From Marinithermofilum abyssi (GTDB lineage Bacteria > Bacillota > Bacilli > Thermoactinomycetales > DSM-45169): a DNA stretch of 64,000 bases. This document shows positions 1 through 8,570 of the stretch, piece after piece. Numbering within the stretch: position 1 is the first letter of the stretch; each line of letters begins with the position of its first letter. Both the position numbers and the translations under genes were made by a program. Below the pieces are notes generated by a model. That model was not told the DNA's origin and searched no databases. It was given only the letters and a program-made list of their open reading frames with translations. Where the stretch lies: contig NZ_BMHQ01000012.1 in the NCBI RefSeq assembly GCF_014641195.1, positions 47,620 through 111,619 on the forward strand. The letters run 5' to 3'.

Positions 1-1946
1 GAGGCGGATTTCAGCGGTGTGATCGCTACCTCATAATGATCGGTTTTGGGAACATCGAAGGTAAAGCTGAGACGCTCACCCGGTTTCTTTGCCAACAGCT
101 GTACGGCGGGGCTCTCCTCATAGTAGGATTCCGGCATATCGAATGCTTCCGGGATGTGTTTGGCCAGGTCGTCCGTCTCCATATAAAGAGAACCCAAATG
201 GTCCGAGGTGTCGGCGGTGGCTTCCGTTTGTTTCAAATCGGAGAAGGGGTAGGTTACACCGTCTTCTTCATCCTCGTCTTGCCCATGGCGAAAGGCGGTG
301 AAACCGAATCCCGACAGCTGTGTAGTTTTTAGTTGAAGCGGTCCTTTGTTTCGAATGACTTCCTGAATATCCCGGATGACTTTTTCCGGATCAGCGGAAA
401 AGATATCGCCGTGGAGGTTGTCCATCGAATGGCCGTTTAACAGGTAGGCGGTTTGTGCATAGACAGGGTCGCCAAACTTTTCAAACGCTTTTACATGCTC
501 CTGCACCGTACCCACAATGAAGGGAATACCGGTTTTATAGGAATCGCCGATCATGGGGGTGTAACGGTCTGACATGATCAAAGGATAGCGGGTATCAAAC
601 ATCTTTCGGAACTTGACTTGCTTGTACAAATCGGCCTGGGGATAACGGGTATAGGAATCCAGAATGTCAGCCACTCCCTGGATTTGACGCAGCCAGTAGC
701 TGTTGTACTCGGTCGAAGGTTCATCTCCGAATCCATCCCGGTCCACTTGATTGACAAGGGTAGCCAGGACATTGCCGCCGGTCAAGTGCCAGTCGGGATT
801 GGAAACCAGCCCTCCGGATTGAAAGATCCAATCGATCCACTGCTCGGAAACACCGGGCTCGTCTAACACAACAGCAGCCATGGCCAATGTGCGCTGATGC
901 ATCCCAAAGTTGCCCCGGATTTTGGCTTCTTTGATCGCAGGGAAAATTTGCTTGAGCAAGCCCTCTTCGATATTTTTGCGAATGGCGGCTACGCTGTCTT
1001 TCCGGTTGGCCATCTGGTATTTTTCCGCTTTTTCCCGGAGAAAGGGAACGATCTCTGCCTGTTCCATACCGGGGAAAAAGGCATCATAGGCAGAAAGATA
1101 TTCGGTGACTGCCGTCGCCTCCCAAATGCTGCCGCGGATTTTTCCTTTCCCCGTACCGCCATGGGAATTGAGAAAGCCATCGGAGGCTGGGTAAGGGGCG
1201 AGGTCCATATCCGGGTATACGTCCGCGATGCGATCCAACAGAATCGTTCCGGCTTGTGCATACTTCGCATCTCCTGTGTAGAGATAAGCATCCCGAAAAG
1301 CGCGGAGAGCATTGTCCACTATTCCTCCGTGCCATACATGCCAGTGATTGTAGTAAGCGATAAAGGTCCAGCGGTTTCCTTGTTCGTCCACCCAACCTCT
1401 TCCGTCATCTACGCCCCAGTTTTTCCCCTTTTCGGGATAGAGCTCGTTGACCAAATATTTCGGATCGGCTCGTTTGGGGTCAAAAATCCCGTGTTCGTTC
1501 AACCCGCTTTGGTAGTAAGAAGCAAAATCGTTGGTGGGAAACACATACCCGCTGCTCGGATCGACCAGTTTCCATGGTCTGTTCATCGGATCGGCCACCC
1601 AGCCCCGATAACCGTACTTTTTGTTGAATTCCTTGCCGGTGATGGGGGAACCTAATTCCAGATTGACCGCGAAACTACGGGGGATCGACTGGGGAGTGAT
1701 CGTCTGCCAAAGTCGATCCAATCCCATCGACAGATACCGGTCTGCATCCTGTACGGCGTTGTCTTTGATGTCCCGCGCCCACTCAAACCGCTGGACATTT
1801 CTTCGGGCATTGGCCACTTTTTCAGCGGTATAGTAGGTGCTTTTTTTCTTGATGTAGGTTTGATCCTCGGCCCGGATTCGCTGAAGGGGAGCGGATTGTG
1901 CCAGCAGTAACACAAAGAGCAGTAGACAACTGATGGATCCTTTCAT
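1..1946 (-). CDS. Exported heparinase II/III-family polysaccharide lyase (C-terminus beyond window)
   Basis: The reading frame is open from an ATG at 1946 (ribosome site GAGGAGGG just upstream) to the window edge, giving at least 648 residues; the 3' end is missing. The N-terminus is a signal peptide (Lys-2, then a hydrophobic run to about residue 18). The middle is an alpha/alpha-toroid-like region with GNFGMHQR (Asn346, His350) and STEYNSYW (Tyr414), which fit the Asn/His/Tyr catalytic set of PF07940-type lyases; GFGFTAFRHG about 100 residues later fits the start of the beta-sandwich half. The last visible part (SFTFDVPKTDHYEVAI) resembles a carbohydrate-binding sandwich. Known for the family: beta-elimination on uronate-containing glycans such as heparin, chondroitin or alginate. 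The substrate here is unknown. Its promoter carries the same 20-bp box as the sugar locus at 37-50 kb, so I infer it is the extracellular depolymerase of that system. Confidence 0.75.
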   Translation of the reverse strand, partial: MKGSISCLLLFVLLLAQSAPLQRIRAEDQTYIKKKSTYYTAEKVANARRNVQRFEWARDIKDNAVQDADRYLSMGLDRLWQTITPQSIPRSFAVNLELGSPITGKEFNKKYGYRGWVADPMNRPWKLVDPSSGYVFPTNDFASYYQSGLNEHGIFDPKRADPKYLVNELYPEKGKNWGVDDGRGWVDEQGNRWTFIAYYNHWHVWHGGIVDNALRAFRDAYLYTGDAKYAQAGTILLDRIADVYPDMDLAPYPASDGFLNSHGGTGKGKIRGSIWEATAVTEYLSAYDAFFPGMEQAEIVPFLREKAEKYQMANRKDSVAAIRKNIEEGLLKQIFPAIKEAKIRGNFGMHQRTLAMAAVVLDEPGVSEQWIDWIFQSGGLVSNPDWHLTGGNVLATLVNQVDRDGFGDEPSTEYNSYWLRQIQGVADILDSYTRYPQADLYKQVKFRKMFDTRYPLIMSDRYTPMIGDSYKTGIPFIVGTVQEHVKAFEKFGDPVYAQTAYLLNGHSMDNLHGDIFSADPEKVIRDIQEVIRNKGPLQLKTTQLSGFGFTAFRHGQDEDEEDGVTYPFSDLKQTEATADTSDHLGSLYMETDDLAKHIPEAFDMPESYYEESPAVQLLAKKPGERLSFTFDVPKTDHYEVAITPLKSA

Positions 1947-1981
1947 CGGAAACCCTCCTCGAATGGATTCCGAATACAAAG

Positions 1982-1996
1982 TTACAACATTTGTAA
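1982..1996. promoter_or_regulatory. Perfect inverted repeat (TTACAA-CAT-TTGTAA) in the lyase leader
   Basis: A perfect 6+6 bp dyad with a 3-bp centre lies about 35 bp upstream of the lyase start and just downstream of the expected transcription start. Its position would suit a repressor operator. The protein that binds it is unknown. Confidence 0.4.
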
Positions 1997-2000
1997 TATT

Positions 2001-2043
2001 AGGCTAACTCCCTTCTGTGAAGAAGACAAGTCTATTATGTGTC
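2001..2043 (-). promoter_or_regulatory. Promoter and shared regulon box of the lyase gene
   Basis: Read on the minus strand, 2043-2024 is GACACATAATAGACTTGTCT, matching 16 of 20 positions of the box at 45023-45042, including the complete core AGACTTGTCT. TTGTCT (2029-2024) can serve as -35, with a weak TAGCCT (2006-2001) 17 bp further on. The box therefore overlaps the -35 region, as it does at the two sites in the sugar locus. Activation or repression cannot be decided from sequence. Confidence 0.6.
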
Positions 2044-2319
2044 CAAAAGCATGGGGATATGTTTAATCAATTAACCAAAGAATACAAATGAAGCTTCATT
2101 GTCGTCGAAATCAAGTGCCACTGTGTCATAAAGGACAGTTGAGGCAGCATATTAAAAAGGACGATACGTGTGAATAGATTTGTTGTCGATCATGGTTAAA
2201 ATTTAGGGTTGCCCGAAGTGTATCGAACCCTGTATAATAGTCTCTGCGGTGTTTGTTCTTCGGCTGAAGTGCTCATGATGTTGTTGTATTTTGGTTGTAA
2301 AAGGACGCCGCACCAATAA
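2044..2319. other. Non-coding spacer between lyase promoter and tRNA
   Basis: No gene is visible. The stretch is AT-rich and holds a perfect 14-bp palindrome AATGAAGCTTCATT at 2087-2100, upstream of the lyase promoter, which might be a second regulator site. Nothing else is recognised. Confidence 0.5.
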
Positions 2320-2396
2320 CGGGGCGTGGCTCAGCTTGGTAGAGCACCTGCTTTGGGAGCAGGGGGTCGCAGGTTCAAATCCTGTCGCCCCGACCA
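2320..2396 (+). tRNA. tRNA-Pro (anticodon UGG)
   Basis: A full cloverleaf can be folded: acceptor CGGGGCG pairs with CGCCCCG, D-arm GCTC/GAGC, anticodon arm CCTGC-TTTGGGA-GCAGG with anticodon TGG at 2354-2356, T-arm GCAGG-TTCAAAT-CCTGT, and an encoded CCA end (2394-2396). Length is 77 nt. Confidence 0.95.
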
Positions 2397-2401
2397 TATA
2401 G

Positions 2402-2440
2402 AAACGGACCAAACGGGCCTTTTTTAGGTCCGTTTGTTTT
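2402..2440 (+). terminator. Rho-independent terminator after tRNA-Pro
   Basis: A 9-bp stem AAACGGACC/GGTCCGTTT (2402-2410 with 2427-2435) is followed by a T-rich run, 6 bp after the tRNA end. Confidence 0.75.
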
Positions 2441-2493
2441 GTTATCATTCGGTGATTGCAAAGCCAACCTGTACCAACAGAACAAAAAAGTGG

Positions 2494-2522
2494 TTGACAA
2501 GCCTCTCCCTTCAGCCTAGTAT
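2494..2522 (+). promoter_or_regulatory. Sigma-A promoter of the rbs operon
   Basis: TTGACA (2494-2499), a 17-bp spacer and TAGTAT (2517-2522) give a near-consensus vegetative promoter directly in front of the operator at 2525. Confidence 0.8.
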
Positions 2523-2524
2523 TA

Positions 2525-2540
2525 ATGTAAACGTTTACAT
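2525..2540. promoter_or_regulatory. Operator ATGTAAACGTTTACAT (RbsR/CcpA type)
   Basis: A perfect 16-bp palindrome sits over the predicted rbs transcription start. It fits both the LacI-family operator style expected for RbsR and the cre consensus TGWAANCGNTNWCA used by CcpA. Repression by RbsR without ribose, and catabolite repression through CcpA, are therefore likely; which protein dominates is not decidable here. Confidence 0.75.
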
Positions 2541-2575
2541 AGTAATTATATCATCGTTTTATACTGGAGCGAACC

Positions 2576-3577
2576 ATGGTTACTATCAAAGACGTAGCAA
2601 AAAAGGCGGATGTTTCTGTTGCGACGGTGTCACGGGTGATTAACGGTTTGGGAGGCGTTCGTCCTGCCACCGAAGAGCGTATTCGAAAAGCGGTTGAGGA
2701 ACTGAATTATCTCCCCAATGTTATCGCCCGTAGCATGGTGATGAAGCGGACGGAGACGATCGGTGTGATTGTCCCGGACATCGCCAACCCCTTTTTTCCT
2801 GAAGTGATCAAAGGGATTGAAGAGCAGGCGAGAGACTCCGGTTATACTCTCTTTTTGGCAAACACGGACGAGTCGGTGGAAAAGGAGCGCCAACTCCTCC
2901 ATGCCTTGCGGGAACGACGTGTAGACGGGTTGATTGTGACGACAGCCGATGAACAGCACAGTCCGTTGATGGATCTGGAGCTGGGAGGCCTGCCCGTTGT
3001 GCTGGTGGATCGCCATATCCAAGATAGTCCCTACGATTCAGTGGTGATCGACAATGTAGACGGCGCTTATACGGCGATCAAGCATCTGGTTACTACAGGA
3101 CATACCAAGATCGGTCTCATTGCCGGCCCAGACCACGTCACGCCCGGTCGCGAACGGACGGAGGGGTATGTGCAAGCCTTGAGGGATTTTGAAATTCCGG
3201 CAAGGGATCAATATATGAAAGAAGGGGACTTCAAAGAGGAGAGCGGATACCAGCTGGGGAAAGAATTGCTGTCGCTGTCCGATCCTCCCACCGCGATCTT
3301 CTCCGCCAATAACCTGATGACACTGGGTTTGTTAACCTGCATCCGTGATCAAGGGCGGGAGTTGGGGAAAGACATCGTCGTGGTTGGCTTTGACGATTTG
3401 GATATCGCCACTTTTGTGGATCCCCCCCTCACCGTTGTCTCACGGCCAATGCGGCAAATGGGGGAAATCGCAGCGGATATGCTGGTGGAGCGCATCCAAG
3501 GGAAGACCTTTCCAGAACCGAGAAAAGTCATACTCATTCCCCGCCTGATTGTACGATCACCGGATCGTGTGGAATAA
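2576..3577 (+). CDS. rbsR: Ribose operon repressor, LacI family
   Basis: A 333-residue LacI-family regulator. Residues 2-48 are the DNA-binding helix-turn-helix and hinge (TIKDVAKKADVSVATVSRVI), followed by a periplasmic-binding-protein-like sensor domain to the end. It heads an rbsRKDACB gene order identical to Bacillus, which is the main reason for naming ribose as effector. The ATG at 2576 has a GGAGCG ribosome site and starts exactly at the usual LacI N-terminus. It probably binds its own operator at 2525 and the second copy at 3620. Confidence 0.9.
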   Translation: MVTIKDVAKKADVSVATVSRVINGLGGVRPATEERIRKAVEELNYLPNVIARSMVMKRTETIGVIVPDIANPFFPEVIKGIEEQARDSGYTLFLANTDESVEKERQLLHALRERRVDGLIVTTADEQHSPLMDLELGGLPVVLVDRHIQDSPYDSVVIDNVDGAYTAIKHLVTTGHTKIGLIAGPDHVTPGRERTEGYVQALRDFEIPARDQYMKEGDFKEESGYQLGKELLSLSDPPTAIFSANNLMTLGLLTCIRDQGRELGKDIVVVGFDDLDIATFVDPPLTVVSRPMRQMGEIAADMLVERIQGKTFPEPRKVILIPRLIVRSPDRVE

Positions 3578-3619
3578 GCTGTGTGCACACTTTTATCACG
3601 TTTGTTTTTTTATCGCAAA

Positions 3620-3635
3620 ATGTAAACGTTTATAT
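3620..3635. promoter_or_regulatory. Second cre/RbsR-like operator ATGTAAACGTTTATAT
   Basis: The site differs from the operator at 2525 by a single base and lies in the rbsR-rbsK gap, 25 bp before rbsK. It may allow looping with the first site or a roadblock that lowers the downstream genes relative to rbsR. Confidence 0.65.
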
Positions 3636-3659
3636 TTTAGAAAATTCAGGAGGATTCGG

Positions 3660-4586
3660 ATGGCAAAAGAACCGATCATCACAGTGTTGGGAAGCATGAC
3701 CATGGATTTGGTGGCCAAGGCGGGGCGGCGTCCGTTAAAAGGGGAAACGCTGATCGGTGAAACCTTTGGGATGGTGCCCGGGGGCAAAGGGGCGAATCAG
3801 GCGGTAACCGCAGCCAAGCTTGGCGTCAAAACCTACATGGTCGGTCGGTTGGGAGAGGATTTGTTTACCGAGCCCGTGTTGCAAAACCTCCGGAAAGAGG
3901 GAGTGGAGACGGAATATATCCAAATCGATCCCACTTCCGCCACGGGTATTGCGCATATCACCGTTGACGCACAGGGAGACAACAGCATCATCGTGGTGCC
4001 CCAAGCCAATGCCAATCTCAGCCGAGCCGATGTGGACCGAGTGGAGGATCTTATTGCGCGCTCCAGCCTGTTGATGTTGCAGCTGGAGGTCCCGCTGGAA
4101 ACGGTTGTTTACGCGGCCCGCGTCGCCAAGAAACATCAGGTGCCCGTCATTCTAAATCCGGCGCCGGCCCAACCGCTGCCGGAGGAGCTGTATCGCTCTG
4201 TCGATGTGTTGACACCCAACGAAACAGAAACGGAGATTTTGACGGGGATTCAGGTGAATGATCTGGAGTCAGCCAAGATTGCCGCCCGGGAGTTGCTCGG
4301 CCGCGGGGTGAAAACGGTTGTAATCACCCTTGGGGAAAATGGGAGTTTGCTCGCTTCGGCGTCCGGTTTTACGCATATACCGGCCAGAAAAGTGGACGTC
4401 GTCGACACAACGGCGGCAGGCGACGCCTTCAACGGCGGGATGGCGGTGGCCTTGGCCGCCGGGAAGCCAATCCTGGATGCGGTGCAATACGGGGGAACGG
4501 TGGGAACTCTGGCCGTGACCAAGTTTGGTGCCCAATCCTCCTTGCCGTCTCTGGAAGAAGTGAACGAGTTTTTGGTTCAGCAGTAA
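3660..4586 (+). CDS. rbsK: Ribokinase
   Basis: A 308-residue PfkB-family kinase that phosphorylates D-ribose to ribose 5-phosphate in the cytoplasm. The substrate-side motif GGKGANQA is at residues 41-48 and the anion hole/catalytic segment DTTAAGDAFNGG is near residue 249 with catalytic Asp255. The ATG at 3660 is chosen because an AGGAGG ribosome site precedes it and it gives the normal family length; an upstream in-frame start would run into the operator and rbsR. Confidence 0.92.
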   Translation: MAKEPIITVLGSMTMDLVAKAGRRPLKGETLIGETFGMVPGGKGANQAVTAAKLGVKTYMVGRLGEDLFTEPVLQNLRKEGVETEYIQIDPTSATGIAHITVDAQGDNSIIVVPQANANLSRADVDRVEDLIARSSLLMLQLEVPLETVVYAARVAKKHQVPVILNPAPAQPLPEELYRSVDVLTPNETETEILTGIQVNDLESAKIAARELLGRGVKTVVITLGENGSLLASASGFTHIPARKVDVVDTTAAGDAFNGGMAVALAAGKPILDAVQYGGTVGTLAVTKFGAQSSLPSLEEVNEFLVQQ

Positions 4587-4639
4587 TGCTGTCTTCGTGA
4601 AGTCCATTCATCGAATCTCAGAGAAAGAAGGAATGCCCG

Positions 4640-5035
4640 ATGAAAAAATCCGGAATCTTAAACCCCCAGTTATCCCGCGTTATCGCAGAAACGGGGCATA
4701 CCGACATGCTGGTCGTCACCGATGCGGGATTGCCCATTCCCCAGGAAATCGAGCGGGTGGATTTATCACTGACTGCAGGTAAGCCCGCTTTTCTCGATGT
4801 GTTGAAAGAAGTGATCGCTGAGGTGGAAGTGGAAAAAATCATCCTGGCAGAAGAAACGGAAAAGATCAGCCCCGAAATGTATCAAGCCATTCTTGCGCTG
4901 TTTCCCGGCATCCCCGTCGAGGTCATGCCTCATACCCAGTTCAAGGAGAAGACCAAAGAGGCGAAAGCGGCGATTCGATCGGGAGAATTCACCCCTTATG
5001 CCAACATCATTCTGGTGGCCGGTGTGGTGTACTGA
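4640..5035 (+). CDS. rbsD: D-ribose pyranase
   Basis: A 131-residue RbsD homologue converting beta-pyranose to beta-furanose ribose so that ribokinase can act on it. The catalytic His is at position 20 (ETGHTD) and the C-terminus ends in the family-typical ANIILVAGVVY. It lies between rbsK and rbsA as in Bacillus. Confidence 0.93.
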   Translation: MKKSGILNPQLSRVIAETGHTDMLVVTDAGLPIPQEIERVDLSLTAGKPAFLDVLKEVIAEVEVEKIILAEETEKISPEMYQAILALFPGIPVEVMPHTQFKEKTKEAKAAIRSGEFTPYANIILVAGVVY

Positions 5036-5062
5036 ATTTGCCGGTGAAAGGAGCGGGTAAGA

Positions 5063-6571
5063 ATGAGCGTTGCCTTGTTGGATCTTAGAGGGATCCAGAA
5101 ATCCTTTTTGGGTGTTCAGGCGCTGGCGGGTGTCGACTTACACGTCCGTGCGGGAGAAGTGTTGGCCGTGCTGGGTGAAAACGGTGCCGGCAAGTCCACC
5201 TTGATGAAAGTGATCGCCGGTGTTCACCAACCGGATCATGGGGAGATCCGGGTCGATGGAAAGCCGGTCACCATCAAAAATACTCAACATGCGCAAGCTC
5301 TGGGGATTTCGATCATCCATCAGGAGTTCAATCTGATTCCTCATCTCAGTGTGGCAGAGAATATTTTTTTGGGCCGGGAACCGATGAAGCCCGGGAGATT
5401 ATTGATTGATTGGAAAAAGATGATGGAGGAAACCCGTGCGTTGTTGAAAAAAGTGGGGCTCTCCGTTCATCCGAAGCGTTTGGTCGGTTCGTTGAACGTT
5501 GCCGAGCAACAGTTGGTGGAGATTGCAAAATCCTTGTCCTTTCAGCCGAAGGTGATCATCATGGATGAACCCACCGCGGCGCTGAATGACGAAGAAACGC
5601 ACAACCTGTTTGCCATCATCCAAGAGCTGAAAGAAGCTGGCACGGGCATCATCTATATTTCCCATCGGCTGGAAGAGATCTTTCACATTTCGGATCACAT
5701 CATGATTTTACGAGACGGCACCTTTGTCGATCGACTCCGAACCGATGCCGCCAACAAGGATCAAGTGGTCGCGCTGATGGTGGGGCGGGAATTGACGGAT
5801 TATTATCCGGTGCTTGCGGAACCGTCGGATCAAGTGCAGATGGAAGTCCGGAATTTGTTCGCCGGGGGCAGATTGCATCAAGTTTCCTTCCGTGTTCATA
5901 AAGGAGAGATCCTCGGCATTGCCGGACTCATGGGGGCGGGGCGCTCGGAATTGGCGAAAGCGCTGTTCGGTGTGATCCCCGTCGAGGGGGGCGACATCCT
6001 TCTTAACGGGACAAAGATGATGCCCAAAAGCCCGAAACATGCCATCCGACAAGGGATCGCCATGGTATCCGATGACCGAAAGGGAGAAGGACTGGTTTTG
6101 TCCATGTCGATTGAAGAGAATCTGACCCTGGCCAATCTCGATCCGGTCATCCATTTCGGGTGGATCAATCAAAGCAAGCAAAAAGAAGTGGTTTCGCGCA
6201 ATATGGAACGGCTGAAGATCAAGGCGGCCAGTTCCGAATTGCCGGTACAATTCTTGAGCGGCGGCAACCAGCAGAAAGTGGTGCTGGGCAAGTGGTTGGA
6301 AACCCGTCCTCAGGTGCTCATCCTTCACGAACCGACGCGCGGGGTGGATGTGGGAGCCAAAGCGGAAATCTATCAATTGATGAAAGAGTTGGCGGAGCAA
6401 GGGGTGACGATCCTGCTTCTTTCTTCGGAACTGCCGGAATTGATGGGCATGAGTCATCGGATCCTGGTGATGCATGAAGGGCGTATTACGGGAGAGTTTG
6501 ATCGGAAAGAGGCAACACAGGAGAAAATCATGCATTGTGCGACAGGCGGTGATCAGAGTGGCGTGGCTTAA
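5063..6571 (+). CDS. rbsA: Ribose ABC transporter ATP-binding protein (two ATPase domains)
   Basis: A 502-residue tandem ABC ATPase energising ribose import. Domain 1 has Walker A GENGAGKST (residues 38-46) and Walker B IIMDEPTAAL; domain 2 has a degenerate Walker A (GLMGAGRSE), signature LSGGNQQKV and a late Walker B LILHEPTRGVD, as usual in sugar-type RbsA proteins. The 3' end overlaps rbsC by 14 bp. Confidence 0.93.
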   Translation: MSVALLDLRGIQKSFLGVQALAGVDLHVRAGEVLAVLGENGAGKSTLMKVIAGVHQPDHGEIRVDGKPVTIKNTQHAQALGISIIHQEFNLIPHLSVAENIFLGREPMKPGRLLIDWKKMMEETRALLKKVGLSVHPKRLVGSLNVAEQQLVEIAKSLSFQPKVIIMDEPTAALNDEETHNLFAIIQELKEAGTGIIYISHRLEEIFHISDHIMILRDGTFVDRLRTDAANKDQVVALMVGRELTDYYPVLAEPSDQVQMEVRNLFAGGRLHQVSFRVHKGEILGIAGLMGAGRSELAKALFGVIPVEGGDILLNGTKMMPKSPKHAIRQGIAMVSDDRKGEGLVLSMSIEENLTLANLDPVIHFGWINQSKQKEVVSRNMERLKIKAASSELPVQFLSGGNQQKVVLGKWLETRPQVLILHEPTRGVDVGAKAEIYQLMKELAEQGVTILLLSSELPELMGMSHRILVMHEGRITGEFDRKEATQEKIMHCATGGDQSGVA

Positions 6572-7550
6572 TAAATATCGGACATTGTTTGTACTGATTC
6601 TCATCGTGGGAATCGCATCCTTTTTAAACGAAGCGTTTCTAACGCCGGACAACCTGTTAATCGTCGCACGACAGGTTTCGGTGACAGCGATTGTGGCAGC
6701 GGGAATGACATTGGTGATTTTGGTGGCGGGGATCGATTTGTCCGTTGGCTCCGTGTTGGCCCTTTGCGGTGTGGTGGTAGCGGGAGTACTAGGATCGACG
6801 GGGAATGTGGTCGCAGCGATTGCCGCTTCTCTGGGAGTGGGTGCCTTGTTCGGCCTGGTGAACGGGTTCCTGACCACCAAGGGTGGCATGCCGTCCTTTA
6901 TCGTCACATTGGCAACGATGGCGATTGCCCGGGCCATTACTCTGGTGTTTACCAACGGGAACCCGGAAGTGATACGGGATGCTTCCTTCCGGGAAATCGG
7001 CGGCGGTTACATAGCCGGGATCCCGATTCCCGTCATTGTGATGTTTGTGATCTTCGCCGTCCTCTATCTCATGTTAAAGCACACCCGCTTTGGACGATAC
7101 ATCTATTCCGTCGGCGGCAATGAAACAGCGAGCCGTCTGACGGGTATCAATACCGATCGCATTATCATGGCGGCCTTTGTCTTGAGTGGTCTCTTTGCAG
7201 CCCTGGCCTCCCTGATTTATACAGCGCGGCTGAGCTCGGCGCAACCGACGGCGGGGACGGGTCTGGAGTTGGATGCGATTGCGGCGGTCATTTTGGGCGG
7301 GACAAGCCTGGCTGGCGGGCAAGGCGGTGTTGTTGGTACGTTGATCGGTGCATTTATCATGGGCATTCTCGATAACATTTTGAACTTGATGGATGTGAAT
7401 CCCTACTACCAGGGAGTGGTGAAGGGCATTGTGATTATCCTGGCCGTCTACGCCGACAACAAATTCACTTCGCTCCTTCGGGCGCGCAGAAAACACCCGC
7501 CCGTTGCACAGGAAAAAGCGGCTGGCGGAGAAACGGTCAAGGGTGCATGA
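6558..7550 (+). CDS. rbsC: Ribose ABC transporter permease
   Basis: A 330-residue, very hydrophobic inner-membrane protein of the RbsC/AraH family with about eight to ten membrane spans and the family motif AGIDLSVGSVLAL. The start is set at the GTG at 6558: GGCGGTGATC (6545-6554), one base off a perfect Shine-Dalgarno, lies 4 nt upstream inside rbsA. A GTG at 6549 and an upstream ATG at 6474 are less likely. The overlap with rbsA suggests translational coupling. Confidence 0.9.
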   Translation: MAWLNKYRTLFVLILIVGIASFLNEAFLTPDNLLIVARQVSVTAIVAAGMTLVILVAGIDLSVGSVLALCGVVVAGVLGSTGNVVAAIAASLGVGALFGLVNGFLTTKGGMPSFIVTLATMAIARAITLVFTNGNPEVIRDASFREIGGGYIAGIPIPVIVMFVIFAVLYLMLKHTRFGRYIYSVGGNETASRLTGINTDRIIMAAFVLSGLFAALASLIYTARLSSAQPTAGTGLELDAIAAVILGGTSLAGGQGGVVGTLIGAFIMGILDNILNLMDVNPYYQGVVKGIVIILAVYADNKFTSLLRARRKHPPVAQEKAAGGETVKGA

Positions 7551-7608
7551 TGGATTCATCACATTTCATGTCGGGGGATATTGATCGATTTAGAATGGGG
7601 GATGAATA

Positions 7609-8559
7609 ATGAAAAAAGCAGGCAAGACACTGATGGTCGCGTTATTGATGGTGAGTTTGATGGCCGCTCCGATGTTGGGTTGTTCCAAAAGCGCATCCGA
7701 TGCGGACGGAAAGTTGACTATTGGTTTGGCGATGAACACCTTGAATAACCCTTTCTTCGTGGCGGTAAAAGAAGGGGCCCAGGCCCGGGCCAAAGAGATC
7801 GGTGCCAAACTGATCATCACGGATGCGCAAAACAACGTGGGGACTCAGTTGAACAACATTGAAAGCATGATCCAGCAAAAACCGGATGTCATCATCATCG
7901 ATCCGGCGGATTCCGATGCGATTGTCCCAGCTGTGGAATCCGCCAATGCGGCCAATATACCGGTGCTGACCATCGACCGGAAAGCCAACGGTGGAAAAGT
8001 GGCGGCCCACGTCGGTTATGATGCCGTGGATGCGGGACGGATGGCCGGCGACTGGCTGGCCAAAGAACTGAAAGGCAAGGGAAACGTTGTGGAGTTGACC
8101 GGGATCATGGGAACGGATGTGGCGCAGGATCGTCATAAAGGTTTTACGGACGTGATGAAGGAACATCCGGGGATCAAAGTGGTATCGAGCCAGACGGCCA
8201 ACTTTGACCGGGGTGAAGCCTTGAATGTGATGGAGAACATTCTCCAGGCCCATAAAAAGATTGACGGGGTTTATGCAGCCAATGACGAAATGGCGATCGG
8301 AGCGGTAAAGGCCTTGGAAGATGCCGGCATGGCAGGCAAAGTGAAAGTGGTGGGGACCGACGATATCGATCCGATGAAAGAGTTGATCAAATCCGGAAAA
8401 GCCCACGCCACGGTGGCGAATCCCCCGTTTTTCCTGGGCAAGGACGCAGTAAATGCCGCCAAAAATCTCGCTGCGGGGAAGAAGCTGCAAAAAGAGGTAA
8501 TTTTAAAGGCACAAACCGTCACTAAAAAGAACGTGGATAAGGTGAAAACAAAAGATTAA
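7609..8559 (+). CDS. rbsB: Ribose-binding lipoprotein
   Basis: A 316-residue type I substrate-binding protein. The signal sequence ends in a lipobox (PMLGC, lipidated Cys25), anchoring it outside the membrane next to RbsC. The mature part starts LTIGLAMNTLNNPFFVAVKEG and contains the expected sugar-contact segments (DPADSDAI, DRKANGG, AANDEMAIGA). It is the last gene of the operon. Confidence 0.92.
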   Translation: MKKAGKTLMVALLMVSLMAAPMLGCSKSASDADGKLTIGLAMNTLNNPFFVAVKEGAQARAKEIGAKLIITDAQNNVGTQLNNIESMIQQKPDVIIIDPADSDAIVPAVESANAANIPVLTIDRKANGGKVAAHVGYDAVDAGRMAGDWLAKELKGKGNVVELTGIMGTDVAQDRHKGFTDVMKEHPGIKVVSSQTANFDRGEALNVMENILQAHKKIDGVYAANDEMAIGAVKALEDAGMAGKVKVVGTDDIDPMKELIKSGKAHATVANPPFFLGKDAVNAAKNLAAGKKLQKEVILKAQTVTKKNVDKVKTKD

Positions 8560-8570
8560 GGAAAGCAGAG

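Noticed and set aside
2203..2448. Minus-strand frame containing ATGFEPATPCSQSRCSTKLS
   Set aside because: This peptide is the well-known false translation across a tRNA-Pro gene; the tRNA at 2320-2396 explains it.
5708..6955. 415-residue minus-strand frame
   Set aside because: It is antisense to rbsA/rbsC, with His/Arg-rich composition and no family resemblance.
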